Source: Membranipora membranacea (taxonomy: Eukaryota; Bryozoa; Gymnolaemata; Cheilostomatida; Membraniporidae). From it: 64,000 bases of DNA. Location of the stretch: contig OU612069.1 in assembly GCA_914767715.1 (NCBI GenBank), positions 7,440,001 to 7,504,000 of the forward strand. Reading direction: 5' to 3'. A program made the position numbers and the translations under genes. Shown piece by piece: positions 33,568-46,132 of the stretch. Below the pieces are notes generated by a model. That model was not told the DNA's origin, searched no databases, and saw nothing but the letters and a program-made list of their open reading frames with translations. Each line of letters starts with the position of its first letter. Position 1 is the first letter of the stretch.

Positions 33568-36500
33568 ATTAAGAAAGTTTAGCGGCACATCTGGCAGTTC
33601 AATGATTCAATGAAAAAGAAGCTGTGTTGATACCTTTAGTCGGCGTTGATTTTTATTTTTAAGCACTCACCACCAGGTAAGTGGCTGACAGGATACCCGA
33701 CCGTTAGCCTGTGTCCATGCGGACACAGTTGGGGGACAACCTGTACTGGACCGGTACAGTCGGAAGGGCAACTTGTTTTATTGGACAGACCAATTTTGCT
33801 GAATAGGCATGGGCGGATAATCAAAACGGAATGCCCAACTGCTTCAGCTTGATCTGAAGCCTTTACCGACTGGCCCCTAGTGAAATTACATTATTGCTAG
33901 CAAGGTACTTAGTTGACATTATGCTGAGAACAGCTTAAGTTAAGAGAATGTATGTGCCAGTTAAAAGTCTTCATCCACAAGAAGAGATGTTAGGGCCCGT
34001 GTAAAATTTACACAAATTTGGAGCAGTCCAGTGCTCTAAATCACAAGATTGCTCTTGTATGATGACTGTAATGACTGAATAATTCAAAACACAACCTGTG
34101 TTACTGACCCTTATTTGAGCAGACCAGAATAGACCTAGATGAGCGTGCATGCAATGACTGGTTCATGTTCTAGCTTGAATTTAAAAAAACAAGCAAGCAT
34201 TTTCACATTTACTACACGGCACTTAGACGTACTTCTTGTGTTACACTTGTTTAGACAAAGAGGGGAATAAGTGACAATAACAGCAGGTACTCCCATTATT
34301 ATGTCATAAAACTGATCAGTGTAAACATCCCTCAATCTCTAGCCCGCATTTGGTGATGCTCACTTCCTTTTGCCATAAATTTATCTAAGCAATGGATCTT
34401 GCCAATGCGACGCCCATCGAATTAAGTGACAATATATTGAAACAGTCTTGTAGAAACCAGTCTGCTGGTATCCAGTCATTATGAAGTGCAGTGAAGTGAA
34501 AAAGTTATGTTTGTCATCTTACATGTCAGCTCTTTGTTGTTTGAGTATGCAGTACATGCTTGGCACTGAGAACTTTACTCTGAATAATATAAGAAAATAT
34601 GGCTGTGTATACAGAAACTTACTGTATTAGCCGCATGATTACTGAAAATAAGCGAAGGCTCTCAAAAAATTATTGAACCTACTAATCTGTGCCTTTCCCT
34701 TGTACAGAGACAGCTAGAGATTGATAGTTGTATCATCAAAGAATGCAGCAGTGTTTCTGTTGGAGGGGAGGGGAGCGGGGCGCCTCACAGCGCCTCTGTC
34801 AAACCAAAAAAGCTTTATCTCTTTAACCCAAGAGTTCATTTGGTGTTCCACTGCACAGGATAGTCAATGATGACAGGATCACATCTGAAGGCTAAAACTC
34901 CATCCTGATTAGGAAGCCCTAACCTGAGCAACCCTGATTATCACAATAAACAACATTTTAAATGATTTAGATTTAGATATGTTTATAATCTTAGCAATCT
35001 TAGAAGCTGTGCCCATTTCATATTTTCATAAGGATGTCAAATAACTCTATTTTAGTAAAAAATCTTTTCGTACTTGATAGTACGTTTTAGTAATTACTAC
35101 ATCGTAATTTTGAACTTAATTTAACTAATTGGTATTGGAAATCTCAGATTATCTTAATCTTTACCAGAAAGTGATGACGTAACGGAGTCATTTGCCCAAT
35201 AATCAAGTTATGGATGTTCCTAAACTGGTTTGGCAGATCAAGCAACATTTATCAAGCTGGTCTACATTGCCATACAGAGCAGCGCCAACCTTTCTTGCAC
35301 TAATTAACAACAGTCCAAGGCTGGAATATCATCCTAAAACTCTGTTGATTTGATGACTGCTGGCCTGATTCTTACCTGGGGTGTATTGCTATGTAGGCGA
35401 ATTGAGATTTTCAATCCAAGAATAATTCTTGCCAAAGTAATTGTTATTATTATAATTACGAAATAATAGATTCACTTGGTTGTTTTATAAATACAGGATT
35501 TTCAAGTGGGAGATATGGAGTTAAAGTTATCACAAATATTTTCCTGAATTAATATCACACAACATATTATTGTGATAAAATTATGGTTATTAATGTACTG
35601 TACAACTATTGGTTAGAAACTGTGTCGTTTGCTTATTTAAGCCTGCATGACAAGAATAAGTACCACTTTTAACAGCATGAGAAGAGCGTTTGAATTTGTA
35701 AGAACAGGATTCCTAATTTGGCAATATGTGGGCGTAGACTTGTGAAACAGATAGTAGTTTGAACTTGAACTGTGCTGCCCAAAATTGCTTATTATTGTTA
35801 TGATTGATTATGATATTGATTGATTATTTGAGCCAGTTGTTACATATTAAATGAAATTATATTCAGTTGCATAGACTATGAGCCAGCCTGCCAGCGTGTC
35901 AGACAAAAAACAAAACTAATTAAGGAAGTATAGCCTCATATCTGACTGTGCATTGATACAATGGTAAATCGTTGATTTTTATTTTTAAACACCCACCCGA
36001 GGTGTGTGGCTGATGGGATTCGAAACGTTCCACATGTGTCCATGTGCCCCTTGACCATCTGTTGGACAAATCTAACGGGACAACCTGTACTAAAAAGGCA
36101 TAAGCAGATGGAAAATTTGTTTTAATGGACATACAGTTTTAGCTGAATGGATAAACCAAATTGAATGGCGAATCTTTTTCAGCTCAATGACCTCCTCCCA
36201 CTTGCCCTAAATGAAATTACACTGGCGGCAGAGCGTTTTTGGACTGATCAATCCAACAAGCCACCTGGGAAAGAGGTATGTGTTGGGTATACCATGAATT
36301 GGCTACATTTTTTTAATAGAAAGAGAGGGGCAACAAAAAATTACAAAGTATACAACATGTATTATTGAACCTCATCGGGACAGACCTAAATAGACCAAGA
36401 TGAACATGCATGCTTTGGCTGGTTCATGCCACGAAGTTAAAATTAAAAAACCGCTCAATTCATCCTTATATTAACTGATATGGCACTTGTATGCACTTCT

Positions 36501-37155
36501 AGTGACACGCCTATTAAGACAATAATAGGGGAATGAGTGGCAAAACAGCAGACTGATCAGTTTAATTGTTCCTTTATCTCCAGCCCACATTTTGTGAAAC
36601 TCACTTCATTTTGCAATCATTGATTTAAGTTTCATGAATTGCCAATGCAACGTCAATCTTGAAATAATCCCTTGAAAGTATCAAGTTAAACTTCCTCGCA
36701 TTCAATCCAATTAAAATATTGTTTTGAGCCAATGCACATATTCTAATTGACCACATGACCAGAGCAACACTTGCATCTATTAGACATGAACTGAACAAAG
36801 TTTCAAAACTCTTCTTTCCTGTAAAATTCTAATTAGGTTAGTTTTGAAACCATGGTCAACAAATTAAAAAAAGAGTTTACTTTTATTTATTTCTCAATGT
36901 AATGTAAAATAATAAATCATTCTTTCGTTTGTTATTTATCACTTCTGTTGTGACAACTCATGCCAACCCTATTAATTTGATCAAAATTTTTAGCGCTTCT
37001 TTTTTTTTTCATTCTTTTGCTAATCTGCTAATCAATTTCAACCTAAGACCACCTCCAGTATGCAGTAAATTTATTACTTTGTGAGGCCTTACGTTGTTCT
37101 CTAGGCTTTGAAAGTCGAGGTTCCACCCTGAACCCTATATCGGGAGGTTGTGGGT

Positions 37156-37170
37156 GGGGGGGGGGGGGGG
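37156..37170. repeat. Poly-G tract (15 bases)
   Basis: It is the counterpart of 1,391-1,400, preceded by further G-triplets (GGGAGGTTGTGGGT). The run could form a G-quadruplex and is a likely site of polymerase slippage or assembly error. Confidence 0.8.
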
Positions 37171-37879
37171 CTTACAGCTGAGAATAATTGATATGACACT
37201 GCGCTGCATAGGATAGTCAATGATGGCAGGTTCACATTTTAAAGCTAGAAGTCTGTTTAGGGAGCTCAAATCTGAGCAACCCTGATTGTCACAATGAACA
37301 ACATGGAAAATGAATTATGGTGATCTATTAATAATAATAGTAAAACTAGTAATTGAAAGATTATTGAACTGAGGAAATTTTAAGTTTGATACGCCACATT
37401 ATCATGAAAACAGCGTCATTTTGCTCTATTTTTCAGTAACAAAGTTTTCTTATGCAATGGTAATCGGCTACATTTAGTTACTTTTACAGGATAATACACC
37501 CTTGGCATCATATCTTTTAACATAATTCTACTTGATAGAGTTGAAAGTCTCAGATTATGACTATCAATAAACTTGTCTTATTGACTTACTGTACAAATTA
37601 TGTTTATTTTTAATTGGTACAGAGTTGATTTGTTATTAGATGAGGTGATGAGGACTAATTAATTTGCTAAAAATAGTCTCATCATGCTGCATTTTTGTTC
37701 TGGTCGATTATCTTGCAAATTGCCAAAAATAGATATAATTCATTAAATTAATATTATGCCTTATTGATAACTTCCCTCATACTAGGAAAGGTTGCTCCAA
37801 CATAATAAAATGATAATAATGATAATGGAAATTTAAATAATGATAGTAATGATATATGTTTGTATTATGCACACGTATA

Positions 37880-38330
37880 GTCAGTCAGTTTGGCGCAGTG
37901 GTTAGAGTGTCTGTCACTTGACCAGAAGGTTGTGGGTTCAAACCCAGGCCGGACCTTTGACTGATCACTTTGACTGATCACACAGTCCCTTCGGATCAGG
38001 TCTACAAATAATGGAGGTCTTCTGTATGTACAACACCATCGTGCATGCAGATTAGAGAACCCTCCTGTATGGTATAGCTCTAGACAGGAGGATGCTGTCA
38101 TCAACCACTGCAGCTCTGGCCCTGTAGCGCTATGCTTCACGCAGGGTTAAAGCTGTCAGTGGTTGAAAAGTGGCACTAATGAGTCAGAAACTTAGTCGTC
38201 ACTATAAACCTCTTCCTATGCCGCACCTCGGTGCAGTCATTGTCTACCTAGACGGACAGCAAAATATAAAACACATGAATCTCATTGGATTAATGAGTAT
38301 TGCCCCTCATGTTAATGGAAGAAGACAACG
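37880..38330 (+). mobile_element. tRNA-derived SINE
   Basis: The segment is absent from the matching place in unit 1 (about 3,835-3,850). It contains an A-box-like TGGCGCAGTGG (37,891-37,901) and a B-box GGTTCAAACCC (37,935-37,945), the internal RNA polymerase III promoter of tRNA-derived SINEs. A non-tRNA body of about 380 bp follows, ending ATGGAAGAAGACAACGAC. The long minus-strand open frame across it (with PGFEPTTFW) is the usual by-product of reading a tRNA-like head backwards. Exact target duplications are unclear. Confidence 0.78.
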
Positions 38331-41300
38331 ACTTAATTGAGCGATCAAGGTGTAAGGTCATTGATATAATATCTGATAGTTATATTTTGTACCAAGTTTG
38401 CCCTGTATACTTAACAAAGTTTGAAAAGGTTACAGTCCCGTAGATCTAGAATAGGTCAGATGTATTCCATCATAGAAAGCTAAGTAAAGTAGATATTTCA
38501 TGTCAGCTTGGAAAAGCTCCATTGGGCTATGTACTGAAATGCCGATAAACTGCAAACCCAACATTAGGAGCATAGAGCACCATTGAAAAGTGCTGCTTTG
38601 CACCCTCAGGGATTATTACTTTCCCTATATTTTTTTTAGATCAGTTTTTGAGAATTGGCACCGGTATTGTGATATTTCAGATAGTTTAAGTGTCACACAA
38701 TATTATATCAAACGTAATTTTAATTCGGTAAATTGCAATTCAAATCTGTATGCAGCATTACTTTGAAGAGTATTAAGAAATCACATCATTTGCTGGTGTC
38801 TTGCTGAACATTGATCCAGTTATGCATCTTCCAAAACACTATTTCCAAGGTGGTATAGAAACATTGCGGCAGCAGAAATCATATCCCATTACACTCATGC
38901 TATCTTTTGACAGGACAATCCAATGCTCTAATAGCATTGGAATGAAAAGTACCACCATTATGATGAGAGGAAGAACCGAACGTTGTGACAGTTTTATGAA
39001 AAAACATTACCACAATGCATCTCATTTTGAACATTATCAGTGGCTATGAGGTGGTTGTCACATTATTATAAAACAAACTTCATGAGATGGTCATAAAAAA
39101 ATGCTGTAGTGATGGAAGAACTGCTATAACATTGTTAATTTTTGATAGCATGATCATAACATCATTAAAGTGCTAATAATTTATAAGCTGTTTTCTCACA
39201 TTTAACAGTGATGTATCATCATGTCAAAAATAATGTTTGACTAATACTTAGAACCAAAGAATCTGCTATAACTGAATCTGAACATTGTGATTACCATTCT
39301 GTATCCAATTAGACAATAACCCAATCCTATCATTTTCACAGCATGTATTAATTAATAAATTTGTATGCAAAACATTGTTACAATGTTCACCGTTTGCTGG
39401 GTTTCTGACCTTCATTTGTAACAAGAAGTCAAACAGTTTTTAGGTTATGGAATATAGGGATCACAAAAATTCCCAGGGATCAATATATTACTAGCATTTA
39501 TAAACTTGGATTGTCCGCTTTTTGATAGGTAAACCATAAAGAATTATTCATATATTTGATTATAAACCTAGACATGACATTCTATGGATATTGAGGCACT
39601 GAGGGACTTCATTGTGGGCAACAAACATCATTGGAAGGTGTAGAAGCAATGATGCTATCATTGATTTTCTGTCCACAATCCACATTTTTTGATCATAACT
39701 CGATCAATTTTGATCGGATTTTGAGTTTGAAAATTTCAATAGGTTTAGCAGCTTATCTCATTTACGGCAAAACAGATTTGGAAGTCAGTGACTTGTTACC
39801 CCACAAACTTGATATACATATAGAAAGTCTTTCGTTCTGCTAAACAAAATCCACAAGAAATTCAGAAGAATAGAAACAAAAGACAGTGGATATTCTAGTT
39901 TGTATCAACTGATGTGTCTTTTGATTGAAAGCCCAGCAGTTTTGAATTCGACACCCTATACTAAAATTAAAGGTAAATGCTAATTTCATGTATCAAATTT
40001 GGCCCTCAAATCGATTCCACACCGAGATATGGAAAGGTAGTGACTTTGAAAAAGAATTTCAATGTGCAAAAAATTTTGCTAAACTGAACTAATACTAAGC
40101 AAAAGTAATGGATAAAAATTCATGCAGCAGCAGTGAATTTTTGTCAATTCTAACTTCAATAACATCCGAAAATTAATAAGTTTTATTATTAATACACACA
40201 ATTAAATTTTATTTTGATTCTGTAAGGTTTTGGTAGCTTTGGTCTTAGCCTTGTATAATATGTATAAAGTTTCCTCTTTTTTCTCTATGATACTTTTGAA
40301 TTTCTTGCCACAAGCTGGTATTGTTGGTATGTCGGGTAGATTCAGTAGGCTAGTGAATTCGCCATAAGGGCTAGGGGACTTGACCCTACCAATTTTCAGC
40401 GTGTCAATTTTGAAAAACCTCTTGTTTTTAATTACCGGGTGCCCAGAGGGCCTCATTGTGAGATTATTTGGAATTATGAATGAATTACGCTAGTTTACTT
40501 GGTGCAATAGCCAATTACCATGATTTTCCCCATTGACTGCCCTTAAAAGACGATATCATCATGATATACTTGTGACGTAGAAAAGATGTCTTTTATATGT
40601 TCGTGCCTACAATCTGAGCGAATAACTATAGCCAACGTCGCTAGGCACTGATTTTCTTCATCCTTGATTTGGGTACACCAATCTACACATATTTACAATT
40701 AAGACCAATAAAACGATGGTCTTTTATAAAAGACTCAGGAAATCAAATTTGAGTCCACAGTTGCAAACAATTTGATATGGTCTTCTACTATATAGCTAAT
40801 CTGCAGGAGTGAACTCTCACTGCAGGAGCCATTGAATATTCTCAGAGTTGACAATAACAGGATAATTTCATTTATTGAACCCACCATGCACAGACCATTT
40901 ATAAGAGATTTTTATAAAGGAACATTACACGGGACACTTTTTTGTGTAAATACCTAGAGATAATAATCAGCCATCACTCTATTGTTTCTTGGGGGATTAG
41001 GCATCACATCCATTGTAAAATTAATGTAATTGAAATTATTCTAAGGAGACAGGAGACACCTATACTATTGTTTAGGTGAACAAGCTGAGAGTTGTTCTCA
41101 CAAGATGTCTCAATAACAATAACAAACCGAGGTGAAATCACCAAGCAGGGTTTATGGTTATGGTTAATCTATCACATTGGGCCTATTTTAAAATTGGCAA
41201 TACACAGTATACAAAACATATTAAAAAAATTTATTTAAGTGTTAACAGCTGAGAAGAAATGTCTTTCCCTGATCTGACAAGACACTAGAGTCTAGAAGTT

Positions 41301-43513
41301 TTGAAATATTACAACAGAACGCAGTGGAATTGCTGTGTGTGCCCCTGTGCGATGTAAGATGGTTGAGATACAATGCTTGGATGCTGCTCGAATTTGCTAC
41401 TCTGTGACAGGAATTACGAGATCTAGTTTCTATTATCAGTGCTTATAGTGTTGCTTGATGTGTAAATTTGCTGTAAATTTATGATCTGAAGAAGATACTG
41501 AAACTTGGTGGCCTGAAGTTAGAAGAGGGATTCTCATAAGACTTAACAAGTTATCTTATAGGTATTAAAAAATTAAGAGTGTACTGTGATCACATTAACC
41601 CCCTTCATGTGTACTGAAATGACTTATGTAAAATAATAAATAAATCTGCCGGTCCCTGATTTAGAATCCCAATATTTCCCGGTCATGTGGAGGTTTCTAA
41701 GATTACTGGTTCTTCTATCATACCTAGGTACTTTTTGTATTCTGCTTTCAAAATTAAATTTGGGTTCCATTTTCATATTAGGAACAATAATCTAAGTCAG
41801 CATTCAACACTCATAATCTGATATTATTTTAAGTGATGCCATGTTAGAAAACAAGACTACAGGTTCACATCAAATCTTCATTGCGATATTTATATTGTAT
41901 CATTGTATTGTGCTGAGTGTGAGGCCTCTACACGATTCAATGCTTTTCATTGTTTAAAATTTGGAAAACAAAAGAATCCTTTATATGCTGTTCATGATTC
42001 TTTTCAATAGAGGATAAATGTAACATGTCAGCTTGCATCCAAAGTTTATATGGGAAAACTGAGAATAAATTTTAAGAAATGCTGCATTAAATGAAGGGAA
42101 AATACGATAGAGTGACCATTAATGATTCATCTATGGGCAACGTCACAACGAGGACACACAAAAAATAATTTTTTGCTAACATTCCGTTATGTTTTATGAA
42201 ATTCATGATTTTTCGCATTCATTTCGTGGAATAAATAGTAATCAAACCACCAAGCCTGGACAATAACTTTCAATCATTTTGTGATGGTTTCTGCATCAAA
42301 TTTAAAAAATGTAGGGGGAGATAAAGAGGAAACCATATAAGTCACTGAGAAGCAGAAATAACTTCAAGTTGATAACAAGATGCTGCTGATTGTAAAGTGA
42401 TTTTGAAACTCGAAATCCAATCAAAATTGATTGAGTTAGGAACATAAAAACCTGAATTGTTGACAGTGAACCAATGATTATATCATTGCTTACTACACAT
42501 TCCAATAATGTTGCGTTGCCCACAATTGAGTGCCTCACTTCAGCTATATGTAGTGTCCTGTCTGGGTTTATAATTAAGTCTATGGGTGCAATGGATTATG
42601 TTAAAAAAATTAATAAAAAATTGTTATCATATTTAAATTAAGGTGCAATAAATAATCTAGTATTTACCCTAAAATATACAGCCTATATCTTGCTCATGAA
42701 ATTGGTCACAGCTTTAGAGTATCACCATAGACAAAATTAGTAATATTTACTTCTAAACTTATCCGTGATAATTATTAATCATTTAGTTGAGGGACAAAAA
42801 ATCATGCTGCTAGATATTTTGTTATCACTCTCACATACAAATCTTCTGTAAATAAGAGTAGGTATACTCTTAATCTTTACCAGTAGGGGATGATCTAATG
42901 AAGTCATATGGCAAACAATCAAGTAGGCCTATTGAGATTTTCAATCTTGGAATATTTTTCCTTAAAGTAATTGTTATTATTATAGTTGCCTAACTATGGA
43001 TTTAATTACTTCTTTTTATAAAAATAATACAAAATCTTCAAATGGGAGATGTGGGATGGAAGTCAACAAATTTATTTTGATATAGAAAAACATATTATTG
43101 TGATATGTTTAGTAGGGCTTTCGGTTAGAAGATGTGTCTTTGCCCATTTAAGCCTGCATTACAAGACTAAAATCCATTTTTTACAGCACAATTGGTGTGA
43201 ACTTGATCAGTGCTGCCAAATAAATGAATTTACTATGGAATTCATGAGCCTGTCTGCAAACATGTCTGACAAACAACAAAATCGATAAGGTGGTAACAAC
43301 AGTAATTGTTTTGTCTTTTTGTCCTGTGACAGTAATTCTTTTCTCCTTTTGTTTTTGTAAATTCTTTTGAGAGAGAAACTGCATTACTTCATAAAATTAA
43401 GAAAGTTTAGCGGCATATCTGGCAGTTCAATGATTCAATGAAAAAAAAATAAAGCTGTGTTGATACCTTTAGTCAGTGTCGATTTTTATTTTTAGGCACT
43501 CACCACCAGTTAA

Positions 43514-44876
43514 GGTAATGTCAAAGACCGATCCCAATATCAACATATCATATACTGTTGGAAAGGTGCCGAGCTACTGAAAATGAATAATTGAACAAAA
43601 ACTTGATTCAATGACGTTGTGTCATTTTAGGGAGGAAATGAGGCAGAAAACGCTGTTTTTGTCAAAGCAGATGGAGTAGTCAAATTAAATGCAAGAAATT
43701 TCAAACCAGGTGGAATATATACTTAGAGATTGCGTTCATCGTAAAATTTGATTTTCTTTGATATATGACTAGTCTAAACTGACTTTTTACGTCACGCCAT
43801 AAAACGCATTTTTTTTTGTGAAGCCGTGAAAATATGTGAAATTTCAATCATTAATTCGGAACAGATCATAGGCTCGAAACAAAATCAATTATGATTTTTC
43901 CCTAGAGTACACTTCAAATGTCATACCTATTAACTTTCAACAAATTAGCTTGCATATTGCAAAAACAGTAGACTCTTGAACACAGCTAATATTTTTTGCA
44001 ACTTTTGCATAACATCAAATGTGCTGTCCAAATGACCATTATTGTGGCCAAACAAAGTTTTTTTGAAAGATCTCACATACGAAGCCGCTTTCATTAGCCA
44101 TGGTGCACACAGGAAATGCCAAAAGATTTTTTCCCTGCATCTTTCTTTTTCTTGAATTTGACGCAAAAGAATGCCAAAAAACAGCTATTCTTTAGGTTTT
44201 TTGAGGTGTTTTTGGCCATTCTTTTGCGTTAAATTCAAGAAATACGAAGATGCAGTGAAAAAATCTGTTGGCATTTCCTGCTTTCACCATGGGTAATGAA
44301 AGCGGCTTCGTATGTGAGAACTTTCAAAAAAACTTTGTTTGGCCACAATAATGGTCATTTGGACAGCACATTTGACATTATGCAAAAGTTACGAAAAATA
44401 CCAGGTGTATTCGAGAGTCTACTGTTTTCGCAATATGCAAGCTAATTTCTTGAAAGTCAATATGTATGACATTTGAAGTGTACTCTAAGGGAAAATCATA
44501 ATTAATTTTGTTTCTAGCCTATGATCTGTTCTGAATTAATGATTGAAATTTCACATATTTTCACGGCTTCACCAAAAAAAATGCATTGTATGGCGTGACG
44601 TAAAAAGTCAGTTTAGACTAGTCATATATCAAAGAAAATCAAATTTTACTATGAACTCAATCTCTAAGTATGCATTCCACCTGTTTTGAATTTTCTTGCA
44701 ATTAATTTGACTCCTCCATCTGCTTTGACAAAAACAGCATTTTCTGCCTCATTTCCTCCCTTTAATGACACAACGTCATCGAATCAAGTTTTTGTTCAGG
44801 TATTCATTTTCAGTAGCTCGGCAGCTTTCCAACAGTATATGATATGTTGATATTCGGATCGGTCTTTGACATTACC
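43514..44876. mobile_element. Long foldback element A, copy 2 (1,363 bp)
   Basis: It is flanked by TTAA at 43,510-43,513 and 44,877-44,880. Arms and centre match copy 1. A short stretch after ATATGACT (ctagtctaaact, near 43,770) is kept here but lost from the left arm of copy 1 near 12,120. The flanks (CACCACCAG on the left, GTGGCTGACAGG on the right) equal those of copy 1 without element B. The shared insertion site indicates inheritance by duplication rather than two insertions. Confidence 0.85.
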
Positions 44877-45999
44877 TTAAGTGGCTGACAGGATACCTGA
44901 CTGTCAGCCTTACATTGTTGCTAGCATGGTGCCATTATGCTGAGAACAGCTTAAATTAAGAGATTGTATGTGCCAGTTAAAAGTCTTCATCCACAAGAAG
45001 AGATGTTAGAGCTCGTGTAAAATTTACACAAATTTGGAGCAGTCAAGTGCTCTAAATAGCAAGATTGCTCTTGTATGATGACTGTAATGACTAAATACTT
45101 TAAAACACCACCTGTATTACTGACCCTTATTTGAGCAGACCTAAATAGACCTAGATGAGCATGCATGCAATGACTGGTTCGTTTTCTAGCTTGACTGATC
45201 AGTGTAAACATCCCTCAATATCTAGCCCACATTTGGTGATGCTCACTTCCTTTTGCCATCATTGATCTAAGCCAAGATCTTATCAATGCGACGCCTATCG
45301 AATTAAGTCACAATATATCGAAACAGTCTTTTAGAAACCAATCTGATCAAACACCTATTTTCTCTTGACATACTCATTCGAGAACAATCTACAGCAGCCT
45401 GTCTAGCTATCCTGTATAAGGAGAGCAAGTTGTGATACTGTTGAGATATTTGAATACTAGATGTATAAAAATGACAAAAAGAGAAGGTAGTAAAAATTTT
45501 AAAATGTCCAGTTATGTCTTTTCTCTTTCCATGAGATCTTCAATTCAGAGTCGATCAATGAAACTTAATAGATGACCAATTTTGAATTGTGTGCATGATA
45601 AATATTGCTAATATTGTTAAATTGTTAATAGTTAATCGTAATATAATTGCATATGTATGTGCTTTCATTTTCCTTACGCCTAATTAAATTGATGATGCGA
45701 CAACTAAATTATTTGCACTTAAAACCGGAGTTCCCAATTTTAAGTTTTCCTCAAAGGAAAGTTATTGTAATGGGGTTAGACCAATGTTTTCCTGACCTCT
45801 TTTAGCGTCGCTGTAGGGAAGCGCATCTCGGATAATCAGAGGTACTACTGTTGACTCACATGTTTGTCTCAGATATTCATAGGTATTTCTAGTGATGTGA
45901 GTTACGTGATTCAGATGTGAAACTCAATCTATAATTGCTTACAAAAAATATAGACTTAATATGTAAATATAATGCTTAAATAAAAACTTGTTTTCTAGT

Positions 46000-46132
46000 G
46001 ATGCATGCTATGCGATTTAATTTATCAATCCATAGTGACCTTTCACTCCATCCATAAAAAATGTGGAATAATCACTAGCCTTAGCTTCTGACTGGTATAA
46101 TTTTCATGCATTGATACTCAATGCATCAAAGA
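46000..46132 (+). pseudogene. Truncated reverse-transcriptase remnant ending at a deletion junction
   Basis: It matches 15,250-15,375 almost base for base and contains the start of the ASKTD motif (GCATCAAAGACAG). It then joins directly to sequence equivalent to 17,180. The deletion removed the rest of the remnant and the LRR exon. Confidence 0.5.

Larger units (their letters stand above)
24006..33680. repeat. Tandem mosaic unit 3
   Basis: This unit lies between the two halves of the larger duplication and has no second copy of its own in the window. It aligns with units 1 and 2 through shared landmarks (24,775; 27,440; 28,575; 29,870; 31,100). It holds an LRR exon (28,585-28,725), a CR1/Jockey-type insertion (24,962-27,136), an unclassified insertion of about 650 bp (27,787-28,436), the best-preserved resident reverse-transcriptase tail (28,868-29,335) and an RTE-like insertion (31,981-33,567). 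The landmark block near 6,450 in unit 1, present in units 1, 2, 4 and 5, was not found here. Confidence 0.75.
33681..44880. repeat. Tandem mosaic unit 4
   Basis: From 35,701 to 43,505 this is a collinear copy of positions 1 to 11,860, followed by a second copy of foldback element A. The first part, 33,681-35,700, resembles the unit-start block (13,944-14,540), then the block seen near 51,050 and 54,030. Relative to unit 1 it lacks the segment around 1,640-3,250, including the broken LRR exon, and lacks the hAT-like MITE and the antisense retrotransposon fragment. It has gained a SINE at 37,880-38,330. No host gene is seen. Confidence 0.78.

Noticed and set aside
33256-33588. Minus-strand open frame of 110 codons
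   Set aside because: It is the shadow of the RTE-like polymerase C-terminus on the plus strand.
37890-37950. Possible tRNA gene
   Set aside because: A and B boxes are present, but the stretch continues into a SINE body and is absent from the sister copy. It is better explained as a tRNA-derived SINE head.
37865-38140. Minus-strand open frame of 91 codons
   Set aside because: It is the antisense reading of the SINE.
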